The translations under genes were made by a program, and so were the position numbers. A stretch of 64,000 nucleotides of DNA from Sinorhizobium chiapasense (GTDB lineage Bacteria > Pseudomonadota > Alphaproteobacteria > Rhizobiales > Rhizobiaceae), in NCBI RefSeq assembly GCF_036488675.1, contig NZ_CP133152.1:868001-932000 (forward strand), given 5' to 3'. Of this stretch, positions 26,039 to 36,051 are shown in pieces. Positions within the stretch are counted from its first letter, which is position 1. Each line of letters opens with the position of its first letter. Under the pieces are notes generated by a model. It was not told the origin of the DNA. It was given only the letters and a program-made list of their open reading frames with translations, and ran no database searches.

Positions 26039-27637
26039 TTATTCGGCGACGCTCAGGAACTTGCTCAGATGCGCGTTCGGTCCGTTGTCCTGCCAGCCTT
26101 TGACGCGGCTCGAGACGAGCCACAGGTCCGCCTGGGTGAGGAACGGCGCGATCGGCTGCTCCTTCATCAGCAGGGTCTCGGCTTCATGGAGGAGCTTCGA
26201 GCGCGCTGCCGGATCCTGTTCTTCATAGGACTTCTTCATCAAGCCGTCGAATTCGGCGTTTTCGAAGTGGCCATAGTTGAAGGTCTTGTTGCTGCTGAGG
26301 CTCAGCGCCAGGAAGTTTTCGGCGTCGGCGTAGTCGGCAACCCAGCCGGCACGCGCGACGTTGAACTTGCCGCCTTCCTGCAGGTAGGCGTAGTGCGACG
26401 ACACGTCGAGGTTCACCAGCGAGACCTTGGCGCCGAAGGTGTTCTTCCACATGTCGGCGACAGCCGTTGCAACACGCTCGTGGTTCGGGTTGGTGTTGTA
26501 ACGGATTTCAATGTTGAGCGGCTTGCCGCCCTCACCGTAGCCGGCTTCCTTCATCAGCGCGACCGCCTGATCTTCGCGGTCGAGCTGAGACAGGTTTGCA
26601 AAGTCGGCCTTCGCCGGGTCGCCGTAGCTCTCGAGGCCGGGCGGCACCATCGAATAGGACGGAAGCTGCGAACCGCTGTAGATTTCCTTGGCGAGGAAGT
26701 CGCGGTCGACCGCCATCGACAGTGCGCGACGAACGCGGACGTCGTTATAGGGCTCCTGCCGCGTGTCGAAGGCGTAGTAATAGGTCGCCAGCGTCGGCGA
26801 GACGTGCACCTGATCGCCATAGGACGTGCGCAGCCGCTCGATCTGGTCGGCCGAGAAGTTGTAGGCGAGGTCCATTTCCTTCGCTTCGAAGCGACGGACC
26901 GAGGCCGCCTGGTCGTCGATCGGATAGAAGATCACCTTGTCGAGCTTGACGTTGGCGGCGTCCCAGTAGTTCGGGTTTTTCTCGACCGTCAGGCTGTCGT
27001 TCGGCACGTGGGCGGTCAGCTTGAACGCGCCGTTCGAGACCATCACGCCCGGCTTCACGAAATCGGCAGCGTTCTTCTCGACGCTTGCCTTGCTGACCGG
27101 AAGCGCGGTCTGGTGCGCGAGCAATTCCAGGAAGAACGGGGTTGGGCGTTCAAGCGTGATTTCGAGCGTCTTCTCGTCGACAGCCTTCACGCCGAGCTGG
27201 TCGACCGGCGCTTCACCCTTGTTGACCTTCTCGGCATTCTTGATCGGGAAGAGAATGTTGGCGTATTCGGCCGCCGTCTTCGGGTCTTCCACACGACGGA
27301 AAGAGAAGGCGAAATCTTCGGCCGTTACCGGCGAGCCGTCCGACCACTTGGCATCGGCGCGCAGCTTGAAGGTATAGACGGTGCCGTCATCCGAAAGCTC
27401 CCAGGTTTCGGCTGCACCCGGGATGATCTTGCCCGCGGCGTCGTAGATCGTCAGACCTTCATAGAGATCCTTCAGGATGAACTCTTCGATGTTGATCGAG
27501 GTGTGGGCCTGGTCGAGCGTCTGCGGCTCGCCGGCGTTGCCGCGGTGAAGCACCGCTTCCGCAAGCGCCGGGCTTGCGCCGATCAGCAGCGAGCCAAGCA
27601 ACGCTGCGGCGCCGAGTTTAAGTTTCAGTGAGGTCAT
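26039..27637 (-). CDS. Periplasmic oligopeptide-binding protein (OppA-like, SBP family 5)
   Basis: A 532-residue secreted protein. The signal peptide MTSLKLKLGAAALLGSLLIG ends near ALAEA at about residue 26. The mature chain carries SBP_bac_5 features, including LRADAKWSDGSPVTAEDFAF and YNTNPNHERVATAVADMWK. The start at 27637 follows AAGGAG; an upstream in-frame extension would precede the signal peptide and was rejected. It is the first gene of a four-gene leftward operon (binding protein, two permeases, fused ATPase). The family binds peptides of two to five residues; the precise ligand is unknown. Confidence 0.88.
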   Translation of the reverse strand: MTSLKLKLGAAALLGSLLIGASPALAEAVLHRGNAGEPQTLDQAHTSINIEEFILKDLYEGLTIYDAAGKIIPGAAETWELSDDGTVYTFKLRADAKWSDGSPVTAEDFAFSFRRVEDPKTAAEYANILFPIKNAEKVNKGEAPVDQLGVKAVDEKTLEITLERPTPFFLELLAHQTALPVSKASVEKNAADFVKPGVMVSNGAFKLTAHVPNDSLTVEKNPNYWDAANVKLDKVIFYPIDDQAASVRRFEAKEMDLAYNFSADQIERLRTSYGDQVHVSPTLATYYYAFDTRQEPYNDVRVRRALSMAVDRDFLAKEIYSGSQLPSYSMVPPGLESYGDPAKADFANLSQLDREDQAVALMKEAGYGEGGKPLNIEIRYNTNPNHERVATAVADMWKNTFGAKVSLVNLDVSSHYAYLQEGGKFNVARAGWVADYADAENFLALSLSSNKTFNYGHFENAEFDGLMKKSYEEQDPAARSKLLHEAETLLMKEQPIAPFLTQADLWLVSSRVKGWQDNGPNAHLSKFLSVAE

Positions 27638-28396
27638 TGTTTTTTTCTCCTTCCCCTCGTTTTGGGTTTGTGATCGCAGGAGAGAAGGGCAAATTCTCAA
27701 CAAAGGCAAGGCGCTTTGTGCGGAAAATTGCATCCTTCTCTATAGGCCGTCATTTTCATAGACGCATAGGTTGTATGGCGTTTGCGGTGGTTTTCGTCTC
27801 CTTTGCGACTTTGGTCAGGCCGGACCGCAGCAAGCCGGACGGCAAACTGTAACGTTTTAGATCGGATTCAAAGATCGCCCATTCGGCCCCGAAAACCGAC
27901 CCAGAAGGGCCGATATGCAAAGTTTGTGAATTGAGATGGCACTTTACGTAATATGCAAAAAATTTTGCGGCTCCTGTCGCAATTTTTTTGCAATTCGTGA
28001 GTTCGCATCGACCCGACCGATGCATCGGCAAGGTGTGATTTCGCGTCTGGTGGACTGCCGGCATGCACGCCTTTGCCCTCCTCCATGCGCCACCCTGCCA
28101 GCACCACCAGAAAGCGAAAGCCGCGAATTCTGGCGGTACGATTTCTCATCCACAGCAAAATCCGCTGACGCACGTCAATCAAGTGTTCGGCCGTGCCGCT
28201 GCCCCCGTTGCCAAAAGACCCGCATGAATTATTGTGCCTTTGACTTGGTCCGGCAGGGGTCGGTTCCAGGTCCGCCGAAGCGCGGTCAAAACCGTCTTCA
28301 GCGCCCTCGCGAACGAGACCCATCGGGTACTGTTGAACCCGTGTCCGCCTATCCACGGCGCCTGGAGTGGGGCGTCCAGTATCAGGGAGATTTCGA
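27638..28396. other. 759-bp intergenic region between peptide transporter and aldolase
   Basis: This holds the divergent promoters for the leftward oppA-like gene and the rightward aldolase gene. It is AT-richer than its surroundings between 27640 and 28000. Around 27956-27990 a run AAAAAATTTTGCG faces CGCAATTTTTTT across an 8-base loop, which could act as a bidirectional hairpin. I see no convincing coding region, RNA gene or known operator here. Confidence 0.5.
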
Positions 28397-29443
28397 ATGG
28401 CATTGATCACATTGCGGCAACTGCTCGACCATGCGGCGGAGAACAATTATGCGCTGCCAGCCTTCAATGTGAACAATCTCGAATATATTCAGGCCGTCAT
28501 GCGGGCCGCCGATGCGACGGATTCTCCGGTGATCCTGCAGGCGAGCCGCGGCGCGCGCGCCTATGCCGGGGACGCCTTCCTCCGCCATCTGATCCTCGGC
28601 GCAGCCGAGGAGTACCCGCACATCCCGGTCTGTCTCCATCTCGACCACGGCGACCAGCCGTCGACCTGCATTTCCGCCATCACCAACGGCTTCACCTCCG
28701 TGATGATGGACGGCTCGCTCGAAAAGGACGGCAAGACCGTTGCGAGCTATGAATATAATGTCGCGGTGACCGCCGAGGTCGTGAAGATCGCCCATGCGGC
28801 GGGCGTTTCCGTCGAAGGTGAACTCGGTTGCCTCGGCAATCTTGAGACCGGTGCCGGCGACAAGGAGGACGGCCACGGTTTCGAAGGAAGGCTTTCCCGC
28901 GAGGAACTGCTGACGGATCCGGATCAGGCCTTCGATTTCGTTTCCAAGACCGGTGTCGATGCACTGGCGGTCGCGATCGGCACCAGCCACGGCGCCTACA
29001 AGTTCACCCGAGAGCCGGACGGCGAGATCCTTTCGATCGACACGATCGCCAAGATCAACAGGCGGCTGCCGAACACCCACCTCGTCATGCATGGCTCATC
29101 GTCCGTTCCCGCCGATCTGCAGGAGCTTTTCAATAGCTATGGCGGCAAGATGAAGAAGACCTGGGGCGTGCCGGTCGCGGAGATCCAGAAGGCTATTCCG
29201 CTCGGGGTCCGCAAGGTCAACATCGACACGGATCTCCGGCTCGCCTTCACCGGTGAGATCCGCAAGCATCACCTGGAGCATCCAGACAATTTCGACCCGC
29301 GCAACTACCTGAAGCCAGCGATCGCGCGCATGACCGAGGTCTGCAAGGAACGCTTCGAGGCCTTCCGCGCTGCCGGCCAAGCCTCGAAGATCAGGGTGCT
29401 TCGCCTGCCGGAAATGGCGAGGCAGTACGCCAAGGCTGCCTGA
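28397..29443 (+). CDS. fba: Class II fructose-bisphosphate aldolase
   Basis: A 348-residue zinc-dependent aldolase. It begins [20 protein letters not shown] and has the zinc ligand region HLDHGD. Other conserved segments are VEGELG (catalytic loop), [10 protein letters not shown] and [10 protein letters not shown]. The length and LRQLLDHA opening match the class IIA type near cbb or pentose-cycle genes. It interconverts fructose 1,6-bisphosphate and the two triose phosphates in the cytosol, supporting gluconeogenesis. The ATG at 28397 follows GGGAG. It is transcribed alone, convergent with the exporter cluster. Confidence 0.9.
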   Translation: MALITLRQLLDHAAENNYALPAFNVNNLEYIQAVMRAADATDSPVILQASRGARAYAGDAFLRHLILGAAEEYPHIPVCLHLDHGDQPSTCISAITNGFTSVMMDGSLEKDGKTVASYEYNVAVTAEVVKIAHAAGVSVEGELGCLGNLETGAGDKEDGHGFEGRLSREELLTDPDQAFDFVSKTGVDALAVAIGTSHGAYKFTREPDGEILSIDTIAKINRRLPNTHLVMHGSSSVPADLQELFNSYGGKMKKTWGVPVAEIQKAIPLGVRKVNIDTDLRLAFTGEIRKHHLEHPDNFDPRNYLKPAIARMTEVCKERFEAFRAAGQASKIRVLRLPEMARQYAKAA

Positions 29444-29546
29444 CCGGTGGGCAGGCGCGGTTTCCGTCAGAGCCAACGCTGATAGGCAAGCAACAATTAC
29501 GACGCTGTGAGCCTGAAAGGGCTCGCCGCGTTGCTTTCGGCTGAAC

Positions 29547-31340
29547 TCAACCATGGCGCTCCGCGCGTGTCTCGTGCTCGTAGAGCTGATCCATGCTCAA
29601 CGAGGCGACGTCGGCCAGCGGCGTCTGGCTTTTCACCCGGCCCCTGCCGAGAACCACCACGTCGTCGCAGAACGAAATCGTGCTGCGGTGATGGCTGATG
29701 ACGATGGTCGTGCGGCGACCTGCCCTTAATCTCAGCGTTTCGACGATCGCAGCCTCCGACAGGCCGTCAACGGCATTCGTGGCTTCGTCGAGGATCAGGA
29801 TTTCGGGGTCGCGCACCAGCGCCCTGGCAAGCGCAATGCGCTGCCGCTGCCCCGCCGACAGGCTCGCGCCGCGATAGCCTACGATGGTCGCGTATCCTTG
29901 AGGCAGTTTTTCCACGAAGCTGTGGGCCTCGGCCAGCTTGGCTGCTCGCTCCACTTCGGCGATCGTAGCGTTTTGGCCGTAGGTGATGTTTTCGAAGATG
30001 CTGCCGTCCACCAGTTCGAGATCCTGGCTGGCGACGGCAATCTGGCGCCGCCACTGAGCGGCATCGATTTGATCAAGCGGCATGCCATCGATGAGGATGT
30101 GTCCTTCGTCAGGCTCCACAAAGCGGCACAGGAGATTGACGATCGTGGTCTTGCCGGCGCCCGACCGTCCGATGATCGCCGTCGACCGGCCGCTGCGAAT
30201 TGCGAAGGTCGCCGAACTGAGCACGATTGGACGCGCCTCGGAGCCCGGATATCGGAACGTCACGTGATCGAATTTCATGCCCTCGCGCAAACCGGCGACG
30301 GGCTCGTGACCGGCCGGAGGCTTCGGCTTGTCCGACGGATCGAGGAGCCAGCGCACCTCTTCGAGCGATCCGCTCCAACCCTGGATCTGCCCCCAGGACA
30401 TTTGAAGGGCGCGCACGTGCGGCTGCAAACGATAGAGCAGCACGACGAAAGCGACGATGACGGGAAAGCTCACGCCGACAGACCACGCACTGACAACCGC
30501 CGCCAGGAACAGGCCGGAATGCAGCACTTCGGTAAGCGGCGGCAACGCGCCCTGGCGGCTCTGCAGGACGAATCCGGCCCGGCGGACGGCGTCCGAAGCG
30601 GAGTCAAATACCGCCTTCTCGCGCTCCTCCTGGCCGAACACGCGGATCAGCCGCCCGGCATGGACAAGATGAAGCATCCTCGCGGCGAGCTCGCTGTTGA
30701 AGGACGTCACGTCGCGGCTCGGGCCTCTAAGAGTGGCCGACAAGACGGCATGCGCGAGTTGGACGAGTACGAGTCCGAGCGCGACGAACAGCGTCATCTG
30801 CCAGGAAAGCAAGAGCAGAAACGCCAGAAGGATGACGGCAGCGGAACCGTTCACCAGGGCCGCAAGCACGGTCTGTATTGCGTCGGATGCCCGCCACGAC
30901 TCGTTGGAGATTATGTTGAGCAGGCGACCGGGATTTTGCTGCAGGAAGAACGGATAGCCGATCCTCAAGAGCTGGTCCGAGAGAGCACTGCGGATCGCGT
31001 GACTTGCCTTTCCATAGATAAAGGTCGTCAGCAGAGTGTTCGCGAAGGCGAGAACATTCTTCAGGGCGATCAGCGCAAGAACGGCCGCGGCGATCGCCAG
31101 CAGTCTTTGGCCGTCATCGAGCCCCGCGCCCACCTGCTGGAAGAAGGCAGAGATTCCGTGCAATCCGCCGGCATCCTGATTTCCGGCAATAATGCCGAGC
31201 ATCGGGATGATAAGGCCGATGCCGGCGCCTTCGAGCGCGGCGCTGGCGAGGCCTAGAACCACGACGATGGGCAGCAGACGCAACTGCCGCCCCAGCGCGT
31301 TATAGAGAACGTGAAAACCCGGCAATAGGAAACGCAACAT
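29547..31340 (-). CDS. msbA2: ABC exporter, MsbA2-like (transmembrane plus ATPase)
   Basis: A 597-residue half-transporter. Residues about 15-310 form a six-helix ABC exporter domain. Residues about 340-590 form the ATPase with Walker A GRSGAGKTT, the signature LSAGQRQRI (Ala in place of the second Gly), and Walker B ILILDEATNAVD. In Sinorhizobium meliloti an exporter of this kind, encoded beside two glycosyltransferase genes, an acyltransferase gene and an aldolase gene, is MsbA2, reported as essential for legume symbiosis (from memory). Here it is the last gene of the leftward cluster, 8 bp after a glycosyltransferase stop. It probably flips a lipid-linked glycan across the inner membrane. 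Confidence 0.82.
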   Translation of the reverse strand: MLRFLLPGFHVLYNALGRQLRLLPIVVVLGLASAALEGAGIGLIIPMLGIIAGNQDAGGLHGISAFFQQVGAGLDDGQRLLAIAAAVLALIALKNVLAFANTLLTTFIYGKASHAIRSALSDQLLRIGYPFFLQQNPGRLLNIISNESWRASDAIQTVLAALVNGSAAVILLAFLLLLSWQMTLFVALGLVLVQLAHAVLSATLRGPSRDVTSFNSELAARMLHLVHAGRLIRVFGQEEREKAVFDSASDAVRRAGFVLQSRQGALPPLTEVLHSGLFLAAVVSAWSVGVSFPVIVAFVVLLYRLQPHVRALQMSWGQIQGWSGSLEEVRWLLDPSDKPKPPAGHEPVAGLREGMKFDHVTFRYPGSEARPIVLSSATFAIRSGRSTAIIGRSGAGKTTIVNLLCRFVEPDEGHILIDGMPLDQIDAAQWRRQIAVASQDLELVDGSIFENITYGQNATIAEVERAAKLAEAHSFVEKLPQGYATIVGYRGASLSAGQRQRIALARALVRDPEILILDEATNAVDGLSEAAIVETLRLRAGRRTTIVISHHRSTISFCDDVVVLGRGRVKSQTPLADVASLSMDQLYEHETRAERHG

Positions 31341-31348
31341 GATGGCCC

Positions 31349-32386
31349 TCACCTTAACTTTGCCGCGGTCTGGTCGATCTGATGCAGCTCTGCCCGCGGC
31401 GCCGGGCCGGTCACGGCAAGGCGCGCGAACCTTGCGGCGCCGAGCAGGTTCATCGACACGATCGGCCAATGGGATAGCTGGAGCTCAGGGTCGAACCTCT
31501 CACCGCCGAAGGCCTCGCCGCAAGCGGATCTGACAGTCCAGCAGAAGTGCTTGAGCAGCCACGGCGCCCTGAAGAAATGCTTCAAGCAAAGAGCGCCGTT
31601 GCCGAGGCTATAGTTGCGGTGGAGCTTCTCGATCGCCTCGCGAGCCTTCCGCCCGTGGTGATGATAGACAGTCATATCGGGTACGTATTCGACCGGGATA
31701 TCAAGCTGAAAGGCGCGTACGAGATAGTCGGTATCCTCCGCCGATTGCAGCAGCGCGCCGGCCCCGAAGCGCTCGTCGAAAGGCCCGACGAGCGCCGCGA
31801 CGTCGCGGTGCATCGTCATGTTGCAGCCGAGCACGAACCCGCCCGGATGGACGTCGCGGGTCAATCGCGCAGGAACGCGCGATCGTTTGATCGTGAATGG
31901 CAGATCGGACGGATCACGGAGCTCGACGCGGCCGCCGCGGATGATGCGCCGTTCGCCATCGGCGTAATGCCGCGCGAGATCGGCGAGATAGCGGCGGTGC
32001 ACTTCGCAGTCGTCGTCGACGAAAACGAGAATCCGGCCGCGTGCGCGCGCCATTCCTGCGTTGCGCGCCGCCGCCAGGCCCGGGCGCGGCTCGGCGACGA
32101 GCGCCATCGCGACAGGTGACGCCGCCGCTATTCGGATCAGCTCGTCCGGCGTCCTGTCCGTCGAGCCGTTATCGACGATCACGAGCTCGCTGGTGATGGC
32201 GGCATAGGCAAGACATGCGGTCTCGATCGACCGGATGCAGGCGGCAAGTGCCTGAACGCGGTTCCGCGTGCAGACGATGAAGCTCGCGAAGGGCCGCGAC
32301 CCGCCGGAAAGCGAAGCGCCGCAGGTCGGCCGCGTGACGACTGCGTTGGGATGCTCTTGTGCGGCGGCAGAACGTTCCGACGCCAT
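31349..32386 (-). CDS. Glycosyltransferase family 2
   Basis: A 345-residue GT-A fold enzyme. FASFIVCTRNR opens the nucleotide-sugar domain, ELVIVDNGSTD follows, and the metal-binding motif appears as VFVDDDCEV. The ED acid-base region may be SAEDTDYLVRA. It should add a sugar to a membrane-linked glycan at the cytosolic face. Two starts are possible: ATG 32386, one base after the upstream stop, and ATG 32401, overlapping it; neither has a clear ribosome-binding site, so translational coupling is likely. It is the third of four genes in the msbA2 cluster. The sugar and linkage are unknown. Confidence 0.82.
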   Translation of the reverse strand: MASERSAAAQEHPNAVVTRPTCGASLSGGSRPFASFIVCTRNRVQALAACIRSIETACLAYAAITSELVIVDNGSTDRTPDELIRIAAASPVAMALVAEPRPGLAAARNAGMARARGRILVFVDDDCEVHRRYLADLARHYADGERRIIRGGRVELRDPSDLPFTIKRSRVPARLTRDVHPGGFVLGCNMTMHRDVAALVGPFDERFGAGALLQSAEDTDYLVRAFQLDIPVEYVPDMTVYHHHGRKAREAIEKLHRNYSLGNGALCLKHFFRAPWLLKHFCWTVRSACGEAFGGERFDPELQLSHWPIVSMNLLGAARFARLAVTGPAPRAELHQIDQTAAKLR

Positions 32387-32387
32387 C

Positions 32388-33491
32388 TTAGGCCATGCCA
32401 TTCTGGGGAAGAACCGTCGCAGCAGGCACCGATTGCAGGTACCGCGCCAGCCCGTCCACCCGCTTGGTGGCGGCAAGCGAAATGCGGCTGCACCACGGCG
32501 CCCGCGCGCCGGCGAGCAAACCGTATCGCTCGCGGCGCCGGATTAGGCTCCATTTTCCCGTCCGGGTCAGGAAAGCATGGGTCAGTTCCGGCCGCTCTTC
32601 ATCAGCGATGAGCTGATAAAGAAAATAGAAGAAACAGAGGGCTCCGTCCGTATGGGCCTGCCGCACTTCCACCGGGAGAGACGAAATTTTCCGCTCGAGC
32701 GCCAGGACGAACTCGGCGAGATTTCGGATCGTCTCCATCGTGACCGCGACGCCGATCTCGCCGAGCGCGCTCGAGTCGTCGACAAGACATTCCCGCGCAA
32801 GGTTTTCGGCCACGATCTTCAGATGCGTCTGGCGCATCCGGCGCTTGTGCTTGTTTGTGACGCTGTCGCGATGGATACGGTAGGCGACCAGGGCTTCATC
32901 GATAATCGTTACCGGAAAGCGATCGGCAATGCGCCTGAAAAGGTCGAAATCCTCCGCATGCACGTAGCCCGGATCGTAGGCGAGCATCGGCGCCGGTATT
33001 ACCTTCCGATTGTAGACCACGGTCGAGTGCATGAAGATCGTGAAGAACATCGACAATGTACGCAGGCTGCCGGACCGAAAGATCGGGTTGGGTGTACCGC
33101 GAATGATGCGATTGCCGATCAACGTGTCGATCCCCGTGCCACAAAGCGCCAGCCCTGGCCGTTGGCTGAACACCGCGACCTGACGCGAAAAGCGGGACGA
33201 ATAGGAAATGTCGTCGGCGTCCATTCTGGCAACGAGTTCGCCCCTGGCAAGGGCCAGGCCCTCGTTCAAGGTGGCGATAAGGCCGCGGTTTTCGCGCGAG
33301 ACGATGTGGACGCGGCCGTCATCTTTCCGATATCGCTCGAGGATGTCCAGCGAGCGATCCGTCGACCCGTCGTCGATGGCAATGACTTCGACACGCGCGT
33401 AGTCCTGGCGCAGGATGCTTTCGAGCGCTGCGGGAAGATAGGGTTCCGCGTTGTAGACGGGCAGCAGGACGGAGACCAATGGCGTGGGCAT
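32388..33491 (-). CDS. Glycosyltransferase family 2
   Basis: A 367-residue enzyme. The N-terminal VSVLLPVYNAEPYLPAALES, then EVIAIDDGSTDRS and ARMDADDISY, are classic GT2 motifs. The DxD equivalent is DADD near residue 93. An HAEDFDLFRRI segment supplies the catalytic acid. The C-terminal 130 residues are specific to this protein and have no transmembrane helices. It lies between the acyltransferase and the second glycosyltransferase, with 16 bp and 1 bp spacing, so the three are co-transcribed. It probably acts earlier in assembly of the glycan handled by the MsbA2-like exporter. Confidence 0.84.
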   Translation of the reverse strand: MPTPLVSVLLPVYNAEPYLPAALESILRQDYARVEVIAIDDGSTDRSLDILERYRKDDGRVHIVSRENRGLIATLNEGLALARGELVARMDADDISYSSRFSRQVAVFSQRPGLALCGTGIDTLIGNRIIRGTPNPIFRSGSLRTLSMFFTIFMHSTVVYNRKVIPAPMLAYDPGYVHAEDFDLFRRIADRFPVTIIDEALVAYRIHRDSVTNKHKRRMRQTHLKIVAENLARECLVDDSSALGEIGVAVTMETIRNLAEFVLALERKISSLPVEVRQAHTDGALCFFYFLYQLIADEERPELTHAFLTRTGKWSLIRRRERYGLLAGARAPWCSRISLAATKRVDGLARYLQSVPAATVLPQNGMA

Positions 33492-33507
33492 TGTTCAGCT
33501 CGTGTGG

Positions 33508-34695
33508 TTATTGAAAATCTGAAGCTTGAAGGGATTTGCGGGAGCCGATCGGTTCGGGGAAATAGGCGGGGGACTCGGCCTCCCTGCGTCCAATCCGATC
33601 GCCCGCATTCGTGAATGTCGGCTCAATTCCCGGCGCTCTGGGCCGGACATATGGAAAATGCCGTTTCAGTGCATTGAGCGGCTTCTCGAAGACCAGCCAG
33701 GAAATTGCCGCGATCAGCAATGTGGCGGCGCCCGCAACCAGAAACCGTCCAACTCCCTGCTCGGAGACGTTGACGGGAAGCCAGGGCTGAGCGTTGACCG
33801 CCAGCGCGAGCACGATCGCATGATAGAGATAGACGCCATAACTGATGCGCCCGAGCGCAGTCAGGGGCGGAAGTTCGGTCACGCGACCGAGGTAGCCGCC
33901 AATCCCCCTTGAGCAATTGCCAACCAGCATCGTCAGCGGCAAGAGGGGGAAAATTTCCAGCCCGATCCAGCCCAGCCACTCCAACATCGGCGTCAACGTC
34001 GCGGGCCTCAGCCAAAACAGGACGACGGATGCGCTAAGGAGCGGCATCCAGCTCATCCTGGCCCATTGCGGCCAGGCCGCATTCTTCGTCCGGTACGCGG
34101 CGAGCAGGGCGCCGGAGGCGAGCGCGTCCATCGAGGCGGGGGGAAGCAGGTCGCGAGCCAGCGACGGCTGACCCGTGAACGGCCAGTAAAAGCGGTAGGC
34201 GATGGAGCAGGCGATGACGCCGACGCAAATTGCCGCGATCGAGCGTCTCGGTGCGATGAGGACGATCAGCGGCCAGACGACGTAGAATTGCTCCTCAATG
34301 CTGAGGCTCCAAGTATGACAGAGCATCCACGGCGTCCACGCGTCTTGGAGAGCATACCAGAAATTCGAAAGGTAAAGCGCGTGCCACGCCAGCACCGTCT
34401 TGGAACTCTCCAGGTCGAAAAGCCAGACGATGCCCAGGACCGCGAAGTAAGGGGGAAAGATGCGCAGTGCCCGACGCGCATAAAACGATTTCAACGCCGC
34501 CGCGGGCTCGAAACGCGCATCCTCGCGCGCTTCGAGCAGCAGACGGGTAATCAGGAAGCCGCTCAGGACGAAGAACAGCCGCACGCCGATATGGCCCCAA
34601 TAGGACCCATCGGCCGCGAAAAAATGTCCGTAGAGCACCATCGTGACGGCGATGGCTCTGAGCCCGTCCAGTTGCCGGTCGCGCGCAATCCGCAT
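33508..34695 (-). CDS. Membrane acyltransferase (acyltransferase 3, OafA/YrhL type)
   Basis: A 395-residue polytopic protein of about ten transmembrane helices. The N-terminal RQLDGLRAIAVTMVLYGHFF contains the conserved Arg and His of acyltransferase-3 enzymes. RALRIFPPYF and SLSIEEQFYVVWP are further family motifs. It should transfer acetyl or another acyl group to a sugar on the periplasmic side. The start at 34695 follows GAGAGGGA; an in-frame start 17 codons upstream is less likely. It is the first gene of the msbA2 cluster. Confidence 0.84.
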   Translation of the reverse strand: MRIARDRQLDGLRAIAVTMVLYGHFFAADGSYWGHIGVRLFFVLSGFLITRLLLEAREDARFEPAAALKSFYARRALRIFPPYFAVLGIVWLFDLESSKTVLAWHALYLSNFWYALQDAWTPWMLCHTWSLSIEEQFYVVWPLIVLIAPRRSIAAICVGVIACSIAYRFYWPFTGQPSLARDLLPPASMDALASGALLAAYRTKNAAWPQWARMSWMPLLSASVVLFWLRPATLTPMLEWLGWIGLEIFPLLPLTMLVGNCSRGIGGYLGRVTELPPLTALGRISYGVYLYHAIVLALAVNAQPWLPVNVSEQGVGRFLVAGAATLLIAAISWLVFEKPLNALKRHFPYVRPRAPGIEPTFTNAGDRIGRREAESPAYFPEPIGSRKSLQASDFQ

Positions 34696-35089
34696 CGAAC
34701 ATCCCTCTCCGAGTTCAAACCTTCGCGGGATACTCTCCTGGCGCACCCGTTCCCTAAGCAGTTGTGATTTTTGCCGCCGGTTTCGGTGGTCGCCTGTGGC
34801 GAGGATCCTGAATTTATGAAGGTAAATGAATGGCTAAGGGGCGGTATAGGCGACTGTAGGAGCGAATAGGGCTAAACTTTGGCACGGAACGGCCAAGAAT
34901 AATGCATCACCAGCCGAGAAGTCTGAAGTGTGTCTTTACGGCAATACCAGACTAAAGTCTGATTAGACGCCAGGTCTATCGCAGTTTCGGCGACATTAGT
35001 TGTAGAAGTCCTGACGATACAGCCGACGGTCCGCGCGATGATAAGAATATACTAATTCAACCATCCCGCGCGAGCGTTTCCTGAGGCGA
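34696..35089. other. Promoter region of the msbA2 cluster with a 14-bp palindrome
   Basis: A 394-bp AT-rich gap upstream of the acyltransferase gene. It contains CAGACT-AA-AGTCTG (34948-34961), a perfect inverted repeat, and several isolated AGTCTGA half-sites (34919-34926, 34956-34962). These could bind a regulator, but none is recognised. No gene is seen; the downstream side is the stop of the MerR-XRE-cupin gene. Confidence 0.4.
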
Positions 35090-35914
35090 CTAGAATGTCG
35101 GCGGCGTGTTGATCCACAGCAGAACGGTCTCGCCGTCGTGGCGATTGGACCAGGCATGTCGGCGGCGGCTCTCGAAATAGAGCGAGTCGCCCGGATGAAG
35201 ATCGTAGAACTGATCGGAGTCCAATATGAATTCGACACGACCGGACAGCACATAGACGAACTCCTCGCCATCATGCCGATATGCACCCTCGCTCGAGGCG
35301 CCCGGCGCCAGCACGAAACGATGGCAGTCCATCTGGTTTCTACCCTCGGCGAGCAATTGCACTGTCACCCCTGGCGTCGTGCGCGGCCAATTGCGCCACT
35401 CGCCGGCCCTGACGAGCGCCCGCACTTCAGGCTCCTCCTCGCCGGAAAGACTGGAAACCGTCGTGCCGAAATATTCCGCGAGATTATGGAGGACTGCGAC
35501 GGAGACGCCCTGGGAGGTACGCTCCAGCGTCGAAAGCACGGATGCGGCAATGCCGACATCGCTTGCCACCTGCTCGAGCGTCTTGCCCGCGCCATGCCTC
35601 AGGCTCCGCAGCTTTCGGCCGACCTGGAGGTCGGTATTGCTCTCCGCGTACGCCGCCGGACCGTTGTCTTCGTTTGCGCCCTCTGCCTCCAAAGCCTCGC
35701 GAATGGCGGCCGGGTTCAGACCGCGCTCGGCACGAAACCAGGATATGCGCTTCAGCCGCGCAAGATCCGCCTCGGTATATTGCCGATGACCCGTCGCCGA
35801 ACGCTCCGGCACCACGAGCCCCTGCGTTTCCCACAGCCTGAGCGTAGACGCCGACACGCCGGCCAGCCTTGCTGCCTCGGCGACCTTGTAGCGTACATTG
35901 CCGGCTCCGTTCAT
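35090..35914 (-). CDS. Three-domain regulator: MerR HTH, XRE HTH and cupin
   Basis: A 274-residue protein with an unusual domain string. Residues 8-75 are a MerR-type winged helix (VAEAARLAGVSASTLRLWE and HRQYTEADLARL). Residues about 97-155 are an XRE/Cro helix-turn-helix (KLRSLRHGAGKTLEQVA). Residues about 195-268 are a cupin (HDGEEFVYVLSGRVEF, DLHPGDSLYFES, HAW). XRE-cupin regulators are common; the extra MerR domain is not. The start at 35914 follows AAGAGGAAGCGG. It is divergent from gabT by 228 bp and is the likely regulator of gabTD, perhaps sensing a small amine or acid through the cupin. The ligand is unknown. Confidence 0.8.
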   Translation of the reverse strand: MNGAGNVRYKVAEAARLAGVSASTLRLWETQGLVVPERSATGHRQYTEADLARLKRISWFRAERGLNPAAIREALEAEGANEDNGPAAYAESNTDLQVGRKLRSLRHGAGKTLEQVASDVGIAASVLSTLERTSQGVSVAVLHNLAEYFGTTVSSLSGEEEPEVRALVRAGEWRNWPRTTPGVTVQLLAEGRNQMDCHRFVLAPGASSEGAYRHDGEEFVYVLSGRVEFILDSDQFYDLHPGDSLYFESRRRHAWSNRHDGETVLLWINTPPTF

Positions 35915-36051
35915 CGATCCGCTTCCTCTTGCTGGCATCGCGGCTCCAGGCGACTCCAGGCTATCGGTATTGCCGCAATCTAGCCGGCGCACCCGTCGAT
36001 TTACAAGAAGCGCCCATCAGGGGCGGTGTTGTCTCGATCACCAAATTTGAT

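Noticed and set aside
27956..27990. An A-run/T-run inverted repeat as a rho-independent terminator.
   Set aside because: It lies between divergent genes, with no transcript expected to end there. The GC stem is only about 5 bp.
27868..28446. A 192-codon minus-strand frame in the gap before the aldolase.
   Set aside because: It overlaps the aldolase start in antisense and has low-complexity, domain-free sequence.
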